Below, one piece after another: positions 1-8,366 of a stretch of DNA of 64,000 nucleotides; positions within the stretch are counted from its first letter, which is position 1, and each line of letters begins with the position of its first letter. Both the position numbers and the translations under genes were made by a program. The notes under the pieces were generated by a model. The model did no database searches, was not told the DNA's origin, and worked only from the letters and a program-made list of their open reading frames with translations. This DNA is from CATOSK01 sp963665735. Its GTDB lineage: Bacteria > Chloroflexota > Dehalococcoidia > Lucifugimonadales > UBA3495. Where the stretch lies: NCBI GenBank assembly GCA_963665735.1, contig OY762444.1:2480001-2544000 (forward strand). Direction: 5' to 3'.

Positions 1-230
1 CATGGCGCCAAGGCGCAGCTTGATACCGCCCAGGTCTTGCAGGATGGCTACCGGGCGCTGGTGCTTTTCGAAAGCTGGCGCACCGAGCGGATAACCTCGG
101 CGTGTTCTTCCAGGGTGCCATGGGAAAAGTTCAACCGGGCGCAGTCCATCCCGGCGGCGATGAGCTGGTCCAGGGTATCCGGGTCCCGGGACGCCGGGCC
201 GATGGTCGCTACAATCTTGGTCTTACGCAT
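1..230 (-). pseudogene. pyk: Pyruvate kinase, 5' part, frameshifted and cut by the window edge
   Basis: The minus-strand start at 228-230 opens with the pyruvate kinase N-terminus: RKTKIVATIGPASRD, then LIAAGMDCARLNFSHG. This is the TIM-barrel start of the enzyme that converts phosphoenolpyruvate and ADP to pyruvate and ATP. After VRQLS the frame runs into a stop at 48-50. The next frame continues the family sequence as EKHQRPVAILQDLGGIKLRL up to base 1. One base is therefore missing near 66-74, in the run TTTTCGAAA. Both sides match the family well, so the break is recent or is a sequence error. The rest of the gene lies outside the window. An AGAGG sits about 10 nt before the start codon. 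Confidence 0.8.
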
Positions 231-542
231 CGCTGCCCACCTCTTTGGGATGTTGGGCCGGACTGTTGCCGGTTGTGGTTTGGGTTCCTGGGTTGGTGGA
301 TGTTCGACCGGGGGTTCACCCCCATCCTAACCTTCCCCCGTCAAGGGGGAAGGGATTTTTGACATACCCCCTTGGCTGGGGGAGGGGATTTTGAGGTTCC
401 TATTTTGGGAGTGGCGTATGGATTGCCGGCGGTTCACCCCCACCCTAGCCCTCCCCCTGCGAGGGGGAGGGGATTTTTGACACGCCCCCTTGGCGGGGGA
501 AGGGATTTTCCTAACGACGTGGGATTGTAAATCTCCCGCCAA
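231..542. repeat. Gap with three R3 repeats
   Basis: This gap between pyk and the LLM gene holds copies of the R3 module: a CACCCCCATCCTAACCTTCCC half followed by an inverted GGGGGAAGGGATTTTT half. They lie near 318-360, 368-395 and 434-480. The G/C-run arms can pair with each other. I see no ORF of coding character and no promoter worth naming. Confidence 0.7.
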
Positions 543-1706
543 TCAGGTGCGGGCAGCCAGGTAGGCTTTGGTGGCGGTTTCCAGGCCCAGACGGCGGTTG
601 ACTTGCAGTTCGTCCTTGATTTTGGCGGCCCACTGGTTGGAGGTCTCAATCCCTACCAGACTGCCCTGGAATCTGGGCATGACGTAGCGGGCCAACAGTT
701 CGTAGCTGCGGAGAATCTTGTCGCGGGGCGCCCAGTCCTCTACCCGGATGAGCAATCCGCCGAAACCGCCGCTGGCCTCCAGCAGTCGCTCGATTCCGGC
801 GATGCAGTCGTCGGGGGTGCCGACAATCCACTGGTTGTTTTCGGACATGAAATCAACGATTTGGTCCTGGGGAACGTCGGGGACTTCGTGGCCCAGGGTG
901 TTGCCGAAATACTCGGTAACTACCCGCCCGGAGCCAACGCGGATGTCCTCAAAGGCTTCCTTGCGGGTTTCGGCCAGGTGGCAGCCGACAGAAAGCCGCC
1001 AGTTGGCGCGGCTGACGGTCTGGCCATGTTCGGCGGCGGACTCTTCGGCGATGTTCCACTGGTCTTTCAGCGTCGTCCGGCGAATGAGGTCGCGGGGGAC
1101 GCTGAGGGAGATTACCGCCGCCCCGTGCTTGCCGGCCAGCAGCACGCCGGCCGGGGACTGCACCGAGGCCACGGCCACCGGAACGTAGGGGTCTTGGTAG
1201 GGGCGCAGTTGCAGGCTGGCTTCGTGGAGTTGGAACCAGTCGCTCTGGTAGGTGATGGGTTCGGTTTCGGACATCAACCGGATGATGACGCCCAGGGACT
1301 CGTCCATCATTTCCCGCTGGCGGGCCGGGTCAATGCCGAACATGAAGGCGTCGGAGGCCAGGGCGCCGGGGCCGACGCCCAGCATCACCCGCCCGCGGGT
1401 CAGGTGGTCGAGCAGCACCATGCGGTTGGCGACCATGTAGGGGTGATGGTAGGGGAGGCTGATGACGCCGGTGCCGAGGCGGATGTTGCGGGTGCGCTCG
1501 GCGGCGGTGGCGATAAAGACCTCGGGGGAGGCGATGGTTTCCCAACCGGCGCTGTGGTGTTCGCCAATCCAGGCTTCGTCGAAACCCAGGGTGTCCAGCC
1601 ATTGCAGCAGTTCCAGGTCGCGCTCCAGGGCCAGGGTCGGGTTTTCGCCGACGCGGTGGAAGGGGGCCATAAAGACCCCGAATTTCATTCTTTTCGGCGC
1701 TGCCAT
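543..1706 (-). CDS. LLM-class flavin-dependent monooxygenase, limonene monooxygenase-like
   Basis: This 387-residue protein has the luciferase-like monooxygenase fold. It starts KFGVFMAPFHRVGENPTLAL and carries the family segments DEAWIGEHH (about residue 42), LGTGVISLPYHHP (about 77) and GRVMLGVGPGALASDAFMFG (about 105). Length and overall pattern fit the LimB-type limonene 1,2-monooxygenase group, which uses reduced flavin and oxygen to epoxidise or hydroxylate hydrophobic substrates. The true substrate cannot be read from sequence, and an F420- or FMN-dependent oxidoreductase of other specificity is possible. The start is supported by an AAGAGGAG ribosome site about 7 nt upstream. The gene stands alone between repeat-filled gaps. 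Cytoplasmic; no signal peptide. Confidence 0.85.
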   Translation of the reverse strand: MAAPKRMKFGVFMAPFHRVGENPTLALERDLELLQWLDTLGFDEAWIGEHHSAGWETIASPEVFIATAAERTRNIRLGTGVISLPYHHPYMVANRMVLLDHLTRGRVMLGVGPGALASDAFMFGIDPARQREMMDESLGVIIRLMSETEPITYQSDWFQLHEASLQLRPYQDPYVPVAVASVQSPAGVLLAGKHGAAVISLSVPRDLIRRTTLKDQWNIAEESAAEHGQTVSRANWRLSVGCHLAETRKEAFEDIRVGSGRVVTEYFGNTLGHEVPDVPQDQIVDFMSENNQWIVGTPDDCIAGIERLLEASGGFGGLLIRVEDWAPRDKILRSYELLARYVMPRFQGSLVGIETSNQWAAKIKDELQVNRRLGLETATKAYLAART

Positions 1707-1828
1707 GCGGTTCTCCTCTTTGTTCGGATGTTGGGATTTGGGATTGGGGCAATTTTAACACGGGGCAGTTGATACATCCATTAAGGCAAGGCATTAAGGC
1801 GGGTTTAAGCGCCGGGGGACAGGGCGGC

Positions 1829-2133
1829 GGGTGAAAATTTTACCTTTTTGTCCAAAATTATCCATTTTTGACCATTTGAGCGTGGAGTTGGGGGTTGGAT
1901 GTGTCCAGGAAGTGTCCATTTTGGGGGATATTTGGGCGGTTTTGGCGATTTTGGACACTTTTTGGGCGGGTTTTGGTCAACCCCTTGCCCGGCCCTGCCC
2001 CTGATGGGGGGCGGGAGCAATCGGACGGGTGAACATTTTGCTTTTTTGTTGGAAAAAGCGCTCATTTTTAATCAAAAGCGCTCATTTGAGCGTGGATTTG
2101 GGGATTCCGATGCGCTCAAAAGCGCTCATTTTC
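1829..2133. repeat. Two diverged copies of an AT-richer palindromic unit
   Basis: Bases 1829-1925 and 2024-2133 are diverged copies of one unit. Both begin CGGGTGAA(A/C)ATTTT, share CATTTGAGCGTGGA in the middle and end in a CATTTT word. They differ in a short repeated word. The first copy uses TCCATTTT or ACCATTT. The second uses AAAGCGCTCATTT three times (about 2056, 2076 and 2117) and includes the palindrome CGCTCATTTGAGCG. Base composition is much lower in GC than the surroundings. I see no coding frame of good character. It may be a regulatory region, a structured RNA or a decayed element. Confidence 0.5.
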
Positions 2134-2345
2134 TCCCAAAAATGATTAGTTTTAAGCGGTTTTGACCACTTTTGAGCAGGTTTTGAGCAGGTGTTTTTCG
2201 GTTGTTTTGGGTCTCCGGTTGGTTGGTTTTGGGGTTGCCGATGCCGGATTTTGGGATTGTCGCTTGTTTCCAGGGTTGCCCGGCCGGGCGTTCCGGCTTT
2301 GCCCCGTCCCTGCAAGGGGGACGTTAAGCTGCCGCCGGTGGGTAT

Positions 2346-2460
2346 GGCCGACTACCGCCGCTACCACCCCGCAGGGGAGCAGCCACCCGTCGTCCAGGGG
2401 CACGGGCCGACTACTGCCGCGTCATCCCAGAGGGGCGCAGCCACCCGTCGTCCAGGGGCC
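2346..2460. repeat. Two tandem 59-nt GC-rich units
   Basis: Two adjacent units begin GGCCGACTAC at 2346 and 2405 and share the 3' word GCAGCCACCCGTCGTCCAGG. They are followed to about 2560 by further inverted repeats, including GGATAA...TTATCC near 2558-2578. The stretch is rich in pairable arms and has no convincing ORF. It could be a structured RNA on either strand. I compared it by eye with RNase P RNA, T-box, cobalamin and glycine motifs, and none fits. Confidence 0.4.
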
Positions 2461-2647
2461 AATCCGACTTTGCCAGCCGGGTTCTCCCGAGGGAGAAGGG
2501 CCGACGCCCGTCGGTGGGGGCAGTTGCCGCAGCGGAGTCGTTAGACCTCGCATCGGATAAGAGCCATGGTTATCCGGGAGGGACTCTCGACGCAAACGGC
2601 GGGATGGTGTTACATGGGCGGTTCCTCCGATGGTTGGGATTGGGTAC

Positions 2648-2684
2648 AAAGAAAAGGGACGGCCCCCTTATTGAGGGTCGTCCC
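2648..2684 (-). terminator. Rho-independent terminator on the minus strand
   Basis: A 10-bp stem (GGGACGACCC pairing with GGGCCGTCCC, one G-U pair) with a 9-nt loop is followed on the minus strand by TTTTCTTTG. This is a good terminator for leftward transcription, most simply for the PGI/PMI gene, about 540 bp upstream across the repeat cluster. Confidence 0.7.
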
Positions 2685-2779
2685 TGCGTTGGTCATATTA
2701 CATAACGGGGGATTGGTTGTCAAGGGGGGTTTTGTCAGTTGGGGGTGTTGGTTGGTTTCGTTGAGGCTAGGTTGGTAAA

Positions 2780-3190
2780 GGCGAGGATGTGGATTCCCGC
2801 TTTCGCGGGAATGACGGGTTGAGGTGGTTCGACAGGCTCACCATGAACGGGTTGGCGGTTGGGGGTGTCCAATGGGCGCAAGACTGGTTTGGAGAGTAGG
2901 ATTCCTGGATTCCGGCTTTCGCCGGAATGACGGCGTTGGGGGTGTTGGTTGGTTTCGTTGGGGTGGTTCGACAGGCTCACCATGAACGGGTTGGCGGGGG
3001 TTTCTGGATTCCGGCCTACGCCGGAATGACGGCGTTGGGGGCGGGAATGACGGGTTCAGGGTGGTTCGACAGGCTCACCACGAACGGGTTGGCAGTTGGG
3101 GGTGGTTCGACAGGCTCACCACGAAGGGGTTGGCGGGGGTTTCTGGATTCCGGCTTTCGCCGGAATGACGGTGGAGGGTGGGAATGATGG
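2780..3190. repeat. Cluster of R1 and R6 repeats
   Basis: The gap holds four or five R1 palindromes (near 2787, 2907, 3005 and 3143; the first with CCCGCTTTCGCGGG arms) and four R6 units (GTGGTTCGACAGGCTCACCA, near 2823, 2959, 3059 and 3101). They alternate with short linkers such as GTTGGGGGTG. No gene is present. Confidence 0.85.
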
Positions 3191-3224
3191 TTGGGGATGG
3201 GGGTTTTGGTTTTGTCTTTGCCCG

Positions 3225-4316
3225 TTAACCCGCCGTTGCGTCGTTTAGCAGGCGTTTGCCCAAGTCTAGGGTTGGGGTTGGGGATGGGTCAATGCTGTTG
3301 AGCATGGCAAGGTAATAGCTGAGGTGGTCGCCGAGGGTCAGCATAGTTAATAGTTGGGACAGGGGCGGGCCGGGTTCGGCCTCGATTGCCTGGTGGGGGA
3401 CTTGGTTATTTCGCAGCAGGTGGGTTACGGCCTGGTAGCGGGTTAGCATTTCCCGGTCTGGGGTGTGGGGGGTCAATACCAGGACCATTTTGGCTGATGG
3501 GTCTCCGGCGTCGGGTTGACGGTAGGCTTCCACCGAGTTGTGCAGCAATTCCGGCAAGGTTTCGTAGAAGGCCCAGACTTTGGCGTTTTCGTTGAGCTGG
3601 GTTTTCCAACGGCGGGCCATGCCGGTCAGCCAACCGCCGCCGTAGATGACTACGGTTTTGCCCGGCAATTCCTGGGCCAAAGTCTTGGCTGGGTTGTCCG
3701 GCGTCGGCGTATCTACTCCGCAGCGTTGGGTCTGGACTTGCAGGGCGTCCACCGCCGCCGTTACGTCCGGCTCGTTGGTCGGCAATATCCCGCAGCCGTT
3801 GAGGACGCCCAACAGCAGGGTCAGCATATAGGCCACCGCCGAGCGGGGTTCGCCGGGGGCGGCGATTTTCAGCGCGGGTATGCCGTCCCGCCCGGCGGTT
3901 TGAGCTAACGGGCCGCCGCCGGCGATTACCAGCAGGGGCGTTCCGTGATCGCGGGCTTGTTGGTACAAAGACCGGGTTTCCGCAGTGGCGCCGGAATGGC
4001 TGCAAGGGATGAAAAGCGTCCGGTCGTCCAGAGGAAAGGGTAGGGAAAATCCACGTACCGAGATAATCGGGCCGGCCTGCTGATGCGCCGCTAAATCCGC
4101 CGCCAAGTCTCCGGCGATGGCTGACCCGCCCATTCCGCCGATGACCACGCGGTCTATGCGGTTCCAGCTTGGCGGGGGTACGAAGTTGCGGCCCTGCTGC
4201 CAGCCCTGGCGGGCCTGGGCGGTGGCGTTTTGCAACCGCTGCCGCATCCCGGTGGGGTCCAGGTGCTCATAGGTGGCGGGGTTGTCCAGGTCTGGCCGGT
4301 GGTTGGCCGGGGTCAT
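3225..4316 (-). CDS. Bifunctional phosphoglucose/phosphomannose isomerase (SIS domain)
   Basis: This 363-residue protein has two SIS domains. The first carries DRVVIGGMGGSAIAGDL (about 54-70) and the sugar-phosphate loop IPCSHSGATAET (about 103-114). It also has the GEPRSAVAY segment typical of the archaeal and bacterial bifunctional isomerase family. The C-terminal part has ELLHNSVEAY, the region that supplies catalytic Glu/His in this family. The enzyme interconverts glucose-6-P or mannose-6-P with fructose-6-P in the cytoplasm, linking glycolysis to mannose-containing glycans. No good ribosome site precedes the chosen ATG, so the start is uncertain by about 20 residues. The minus-strand terminator at 2648-2684 probably ends its transcript. 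Confidence 0.88.
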   Translation of the reverse strand: MTPANHRPDLDNPATYEHLDPTGMRQRLQNATAQARQGWQQGRNFVPPPSWNRIDRVVIGGMGGSAIAGDLAADLAAHQQAGPIISVRGFSLPFPLDDRTLFIPCSHSGATAETRSLYQQARDHGTPLLVIAGGGPLAQTAGRDGIPALKIAAPGEPRSAVAYMLTLLLGVLNGCGILPTNEPDVTAAVDALQVQTQRCGVDTPTPDNPAKTLAQELPGKTVVIYGGGWLTGMARRWKTQLNENAKVWAFYETLPELLHNSVEAYRQPDAGDPSAKMVLVLTPHTPDREMLTRYQAVTHLLRNNQVPHQAIEAEPGPPLSQLLTMLTLGDHLSYYLAMLNSIDPSPTPTLDLGKRLLNDATAG

Positions 4317-4591
4317 TTGGGCGGCACCGGGAACGGGGTTGGGGGTCTAAAGGGGTGGTTTGAAGGTCTCTTCTTCGCTCCTTTTCCGACAGGATACCAC
4401 CCCCACCCTAACCCTCCCCCTCGTAGGGGGAGGGGATTTTTCACGCACTCTCCCCTCCCGCTACGGAGGGGATTTTTCACGCATGGCCTAAGACGCACCG
4501 GGGCGCAACCCGCCGGGGGGATACCCGCGCCGCCCGTTTTGGGCGCGCTTTTCGTGGGGTTGGTGTCCGGCGCCGGCGTCACGTCAGGCGG
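4317..4591. repeat. Gap with R3 repeats
   Basis: An R3 module lies at about 4391-4445 (CCCCCACCCTAACCCTCCCC plus the inverted arm and TTTTTCACGC). A shortened second copy follows at about 4446-4485. The remaining sequence up to the next stop codon is GC-rich without a recognisable gene. Confidence 0.6.
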
Positions 4592-5683
4592 TCAATCCGT
4601 TTCCGCGTCCTGGGCCAACAGGGCCGGCGGGCCGGTTTCCAGCCAATCCGAACAGTCGGGGCAGCCGTTCAGCCCGCCTTGACCCGCCGCGACAGTTACG
4701 GCCTTGGCGATGGTCAGGATTTCCTGCGCCAGGCGGCAGGGTTGATGCTGCAACGGGGTTTGTCCGTTATCCAACGGGGTAGCGACAATTTGCCGGGCGT
4801 AGCGGCGGGCTTTTTCCAAGTCAGCCTCAACGGGATGGGCGCCTTCCTTTGCATAGACCTGCCGCACCGGGGCGGGAATATCGCCGGAGTTGACCAAGGC
4901 CCAGTCCACCATTTGCCCGCCCAGGTAGCGGTTCATCTCCCGCAGAAAGTCGGAGAGCTTGAAACCGTCGGTTTCGCCTCGCTTGGTCATCAGGTTGCAG
5001 ACGTAGATGCGGGCGGCCTGGGTTTCGGCCAAGGCGTCGTTGATTCCGTGGGCCAGCAGGTTGGGGATGATGCTGGTGTAGAGGTCGCCCGGCCCCAGGA
5101 CCACCGCGTCGGCGTCCAGAATCGCCTGCACCGCGCGGGGGTTGGCGTTAACCGGCGGGTCGAGAAAGACCCTTTCTATAGGAGGGTGGGTGCGTCCCCG
5201 CAGGTCAATGGTGGACTCGCCCCGCAGCAGTTGGCCGTCGGCCAACTCGGCGCAAAGGTCGGCCTTTTCCAATGACACCGGAATAACCTGGCCGGTGATT
5301 CTTAACATTCCCGCCAAGTCGTCAACGGCGCGTTCCAAGTCGGAACCGAGGGTGTGCAGGGCGGCCAGCAGCAGGTTGCCCAAGCTGTGACCGTTGAGGC
5401 TGCTTTGGGCGTCGAACCGGAATCCCACCAATTCGCGGAGGAGGCGGGTGGATTCGTCGCCGTCGCTAAGCCCCAACAGGCACTGGCGCAGGTCGCCCAA
5501 GGGAGGATAGCCGAATTCTTTTTGGAGCAGGCCGGAACTGCCGCCGCTGTCGAACATGGTCACTACGGCGGAGATTTGGCCGGCGCGGCGTTTCAAGCCC
5601 CGCAGAGCCACCGGGGTTCCGGTTCCGCCGCCGATGACCACCACCCGGGGGCCGGTATGGGGGTATGTTTGGCTTGCTGGCAT
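4592..5683 (-). CDS. yvcK: YvcK/CofD-like gluconeogenesis factor
   Basis: The protein begins MPASQTYPHTGPRVVVIGGGTGTP and continues with TMFDSGGSSG and GDLRQCLLGL, hallmarks of the YvcK/CofD-like nucleotide-binding family. The NGHSLGNLLLAAL and DAVVLGPGDLYTSIIPNLL segments agree. YvcK proteins bind UDP-GlcNAc-type ligands and affect carbon flux and cell-wall synthesis. They differ from true CofD (F420 synthesis) in this N-terminal glycine-rich loop set. I chose the internal ATG at 5681-5683 because the 28 residues upstream (open to 5767) are Pro/Ser-rich and unlike the family. The result is 363 residues. It is cytoplasmic. Downstream lies a repeat gap and then the PGI/PMI gene on the same strand. 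Confidence 0.85.
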   Translation of the reverse strand: MPASQTYPHTGPRVVVIGGGTGTPVALRGLKRRAGQISAVVTMFDSGGSSGLLQKEFGYPPLGDLRQCLLGLSDGDESTRLLRELVGFRFDAQSSLNGHSLGNLLLAALHTLGSDLERAVDDLAGMLRITGQVIPVSLEKADLCAELADGQLLRGESTIDLRGRTHPPIERVFLDPPVNANPRAVQAILDADAVVLGPGDLYTSIIPNLLAHGINDALAETQAARIYVCNLMTKRGETDGFKLSDFLREMNRYLGGQMVDWALVNSGDIPAPVRQVYAKEGAHPVEADLEKARRYARQIVATPLDNGQTPLQHQPCRLAQEILTIAKAVTVAAGQGGLNGCPDCSDWLETGPPALLAQDAETD

Positions 5684-5729
5684 GGGACAGACTATAACCG
5701 TTTGGGACGTTGGGGGGCAATGTCTTGAT

Positions 5730-6360
5730 GGGATGGGAGTGGTGGAGGGTGAGGGGTTCACCCCCACCCTAACCCTCCCCCTGATAGGGGGAGGGGATTT
5801 TGGGTTTTGGCCGCCGTGGTACTTGCGTGAAGGCCGGGGTAGGTCTTGGCTGGGATTTCTGGATTCCGGCCTTCGCCGGAATGACGGTTAAGGGCGCGAG
5901 AATGATGGGTTGGGGGCAAGGGTTTCACCCTCTCCCTGACCCTTCCCCTGGTAGGGGGAGGGGATCTTGGGTTTTAGTCGGCGTGGTACTTGCGTGAAGG
6001 CCGGGGTGGGTCTTGGCGAGGATTTCTGGATTCCGGCTTTCGCCGGAATGACGGGTTGAGAGCGCCGGAATGACGGGTTGGGGGCAAGGGTTTCACCCTC
6101 TCCCTGACCCTCTCCGTGGTAGGGGGAGGGGATTTTGGGGTTTGGCCGCCGTGGTACTTACGCGAAGGTCAATGTTGGTATCGGCTAGGATTTCTGGATT
6201 CCGGCTTTCGCCGGAATGACGGGTTGGGGGGTAGGAGGTTTTTGGTGGGTGACGATGGTTGGGGATGGGAATTTTAGATTCTTCGCTGCGCTCAGAATGA
6301 CATGGGGAGGCGCAGGATGATATGAAAGGGCGAGGAATGAAAACTGGGAGAACTCGCTGG
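5730..6360. repeat. Gap with alternating R3, R1 and R4 repeats
   Basis: R3 copies lie near 5758, 5928 and 6092, each followed about 90 bp later by an R1 palindrome (near 5863, 6028 and 6193). The intervening words GTGGTACTTGCGTGAAGG and GCCGGGGT(A/G)GGTCTTGGC are also repeated, so the whole block of about 165 bp is present roughly three times in tandem. An R4 unit lies near 6271-6303. No gene is present. Confidence 0.8.
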
Positions 6361-6366
6361 TGACAC

Positions 6367-6695
6367 AGGATGATTGCAAAGTCCATATCCCAAGAATGGG
6401 GATGTGGTTCAAGACGGGGCTACGTTTCCCTGACGTGGCAGTCACCCCCCATCCTAACCTTCCCTCGTCAAGGGGGAAGGGACTATTGAAACGCCTCTCA
6501 ACACCGTTCTTACCGACTTTGCAATCGTCCTACGTCACAAGCAGGACGATTGCAAAGTCCATGTCCCAACGATGGGGAGGTGTCCAGGATAGGGCTACGT
6601 TTCCCTGACGTGGCAGTCACCCCCATCCTAACCTTCCCCCGTCAAGGGGGAAGGGACTATTGAAACAACTCCCGACACTGTTACTACCGACTTTG
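6367..6695. repeat. 176-bp tandem duplication with a perfect 17-bp inverted repeat
   Basis: Units starting at 6367 and 6543 share AGGA(T/C)GATTGCAAAGTCCAT, GGGCTACGTTTCCCTGACG, an R3 core and GGGACTATTGAAAC, ending in TACCGACTTTG. At the junction, 6515-6531 and 6543-6559 form a perfect 17-bp inverted repeat around an 11-nt loop. A related tail (ACTTTACAATCGCC) recurs near 13728, so this is a longer member of the R3 family. Confidence 0.75.
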
Positions 6696-6725
6696 TGATA
6701 GCCCTGGCTGGTGACGCGGTGAATC

Positions 6726-6754
6726 TTGACACTTATGGCCCGGTACATTATCCT
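6726..6754 (+). promoter_or_regulatory. Sigma-70 type promoter for cassette 1
   Basis: A perfect TTGACA at 6726-6731 and TATCCT at 6749-6754 are separated by 17 nt. The start of transcription would be near 6761, about 130 nt before the DUF1800 start codon. A second TATAAT at 6766-6771 has no matching -35 box. Confidence 0.5.
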
Positions 6755-6888
6755 GTTTCCTAGCTTATAATCGTTGTTAAACAGCAGTCGGCGGGGCCTC
6801 TGCTGTGGCAACCGTTTGTTGCCGGCGGGCTGCCGGTTGATTATCCAGAGTCGAACACAAACCAGGAAGATAAAGAGAGGAGGATTTC

Positions 6889-8307
6889 ATGGCGGAACAA
6901 GACATTGCCTTGATGGCGCACCTGCTGCGTCGAGCGGGTTTCGGAGCCAGCCGGGAGGAAGTGGAGGCGCGGGCCGCCCACGGCTACGAGGCTACCGTTG
7001 CCGAACTGCTCAACCCGGAGTCCAGCCCTGGCATCGAAGAAGACCTGCTGATGCGGTATCAGCCTTCCTACAACGAGGCCGCGGCCATCGAGACCAACGT
7101 GCAGCAGTGGGTTTTCTACATGATCAACAACCCGCGCCAGTTGCAGGAGAAGATGGCCCTGTTCTGGCACATGATTTTCTGCGCCGGTCACAGCAAGATT
7201 GACAGCGGGCAGGAAATGGGCCTGATGGTCAAGATGTTCCGGGAGCACGGCATGGGCAACTTCCGGGATATGCTCATGCGGCTGTCCAGCAACCCGGGCA
7301 TGATTTACTACCTGGACAACTCCGAGAGCCACAAGGTCGCCATCAACGAGAACTACGGTCGGGAGCTGCTGGAGCTGTTCTCCATGGGCGTGGGCAAGGA
7401 CGAGGACTTCAACTACTCGGAGGACGACGTTAAGGTTTGCGCGCGGGCCTTCACCGGCTGGAACATCGCGCCGGCCTACCCGCCCTTCCCTTACGGTCGC
7501 AGCCCGTGGCAGTTCCGGTTCGACCCCGCCGACCACGACGATTCGGAAAAGACCTTCCTGGGTCAGACGGGCAACTGGGACGGCGGCGACATCCTTGACA
7601 TCATCTGCCAGCAGCCGGCCACGGCCCGGTTCATTTCCCGCCACCTTTACAACTACTTCGTGGGCGATGAAGTACCCGTACCGTCCTGGCGGCAGACCCC
7701 GCCCAAGGACCTGGGCCTCATTGAAGAGTTGGAGAAGACCTACTTCGAGTCGGACTACAACATCAAGGCCATGCTGGAAGTCCTGCTCAACTCCGATTCC
7801 TTCAAGAACGCCCGCTACACCAAGGTGAAGAACCCGGCGGAAATGGTGGCCGGCACCCTGCGGCTGGCCGGAGACCACCGGGAAATCAAGCCCGGCCTGT
7901 TCGACATTTCCCAGGAACCCAAGTACATGGGGATGGATTTGATGAATCCCCCCACCGTTGAGGGCTGGCACACGGGCCACGAGTGGATTGACAGCGGCAC
8001 GCTGGTTGAGCGCATCAACTTTGCCGCCGACTACCTGGGCCAGACGGACCTGCCCGGCGTCCGGGGCATGATTGACCGCCTGATGGACCAGGGCGAATCC
8101 CTCAGCCCCGAAGAGTTTGTTGAGGGCTGCCTGGACATGGTGGGCCAACTCCAGGTCACCGACGAAACCCGCGGCCAACTGGTGTCCCACGCCCAGCGGG
8201 GCGGGAACCTGAGCCACGGCTCGGACGATGACCGGGCGGAGTTCACCCGGCGCACCGGCGAAATGTTCCAGATGATTGCCGCCACTTCGGAGTTCCAGTT
8301 CGGCTAG
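6889..8307 (+). CDS. DUF1800 family protein, cassette 1
   Basis: This 472-residue protein belongs to the DUF1800 family. It shows the N-terminal ALMAHLLRRAGFG, the central FWHMIFCAG and NENYGRELLELFSMGVG (about 156-172), and the late NPPTVEGWHTGHEWIDSG. Function is unknown. In many bacteria DUF1800 genes sit next to DUF1501 genes, as here. No signal peptide or Tat motif is visible, whereas many family members are exported, so this one looks cytoplasmic unless exported by its partner. An AGAGAGGAGG ribosome site lies just before the ATG. The next gene is DUF1501, 59 bp downstream. A paralogue of the same size and order is at 35925-37328. Confidence 0.88.
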   Translation: MAEQDIALMAHLLRRAGFGASREEVEARAAHGYEATVAELLNPESSPGIEEDLLMRYQPSYNEAAAIETNVQQWVFYMINNPRQLQEKMALFWHMIFCAGHSKIDSGQEMGLMVKMFREHGMGNFRDMLMRLSSNPGMIYYLDNSESHKVAINENYGRELLELFSMGVGKDEDFNYSEDDVKVCARAFTGWNIAPAYPPFPYGRSPWQFRFDPADHDDSEKTFLGQTGNWDGGDILDIICQQPATARFISRHLYNYFVGDEVPVPSWRQTPPKDLGLIEELEKTYFESDYNIKAMLEVLLNSDSFKNARYTKVKNPAEMVAGTLRLAGDHREIKPGLFDISQEPKYMGMDLMNPPTVEGWHTGHEWIDSGTLVERINFAADYLGQTDLPGVRGMIDRLMDQGESLSPEEFVEGCLDMVGQLQVTDETRGQLVSHAQRGGNLSHGSDDDRAEFTRRTGEMFQMIAATSEFQFG

Positions 8308-8366
8308 AATCTGTCAACCCCGGATTTCAACCCGCGTTCACCCGGTAATTTGAACGGAGGCACGAA

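Noticed and set aside
2327..2690. RNase P RNA, T-box, cobalamin or glycine riboswitch
   Set aside because: Isolated words look similar (for example GGAGGAA and GGGTGGTA), but the conserved cores and their order are absent on both strands.
2780..3190. Regularly spaced repeats that might be a CRISPR array
   Set aside because: Units are palindromic, differ in type, and have irregular spacers that are themselves repeated; no cas genes are near.
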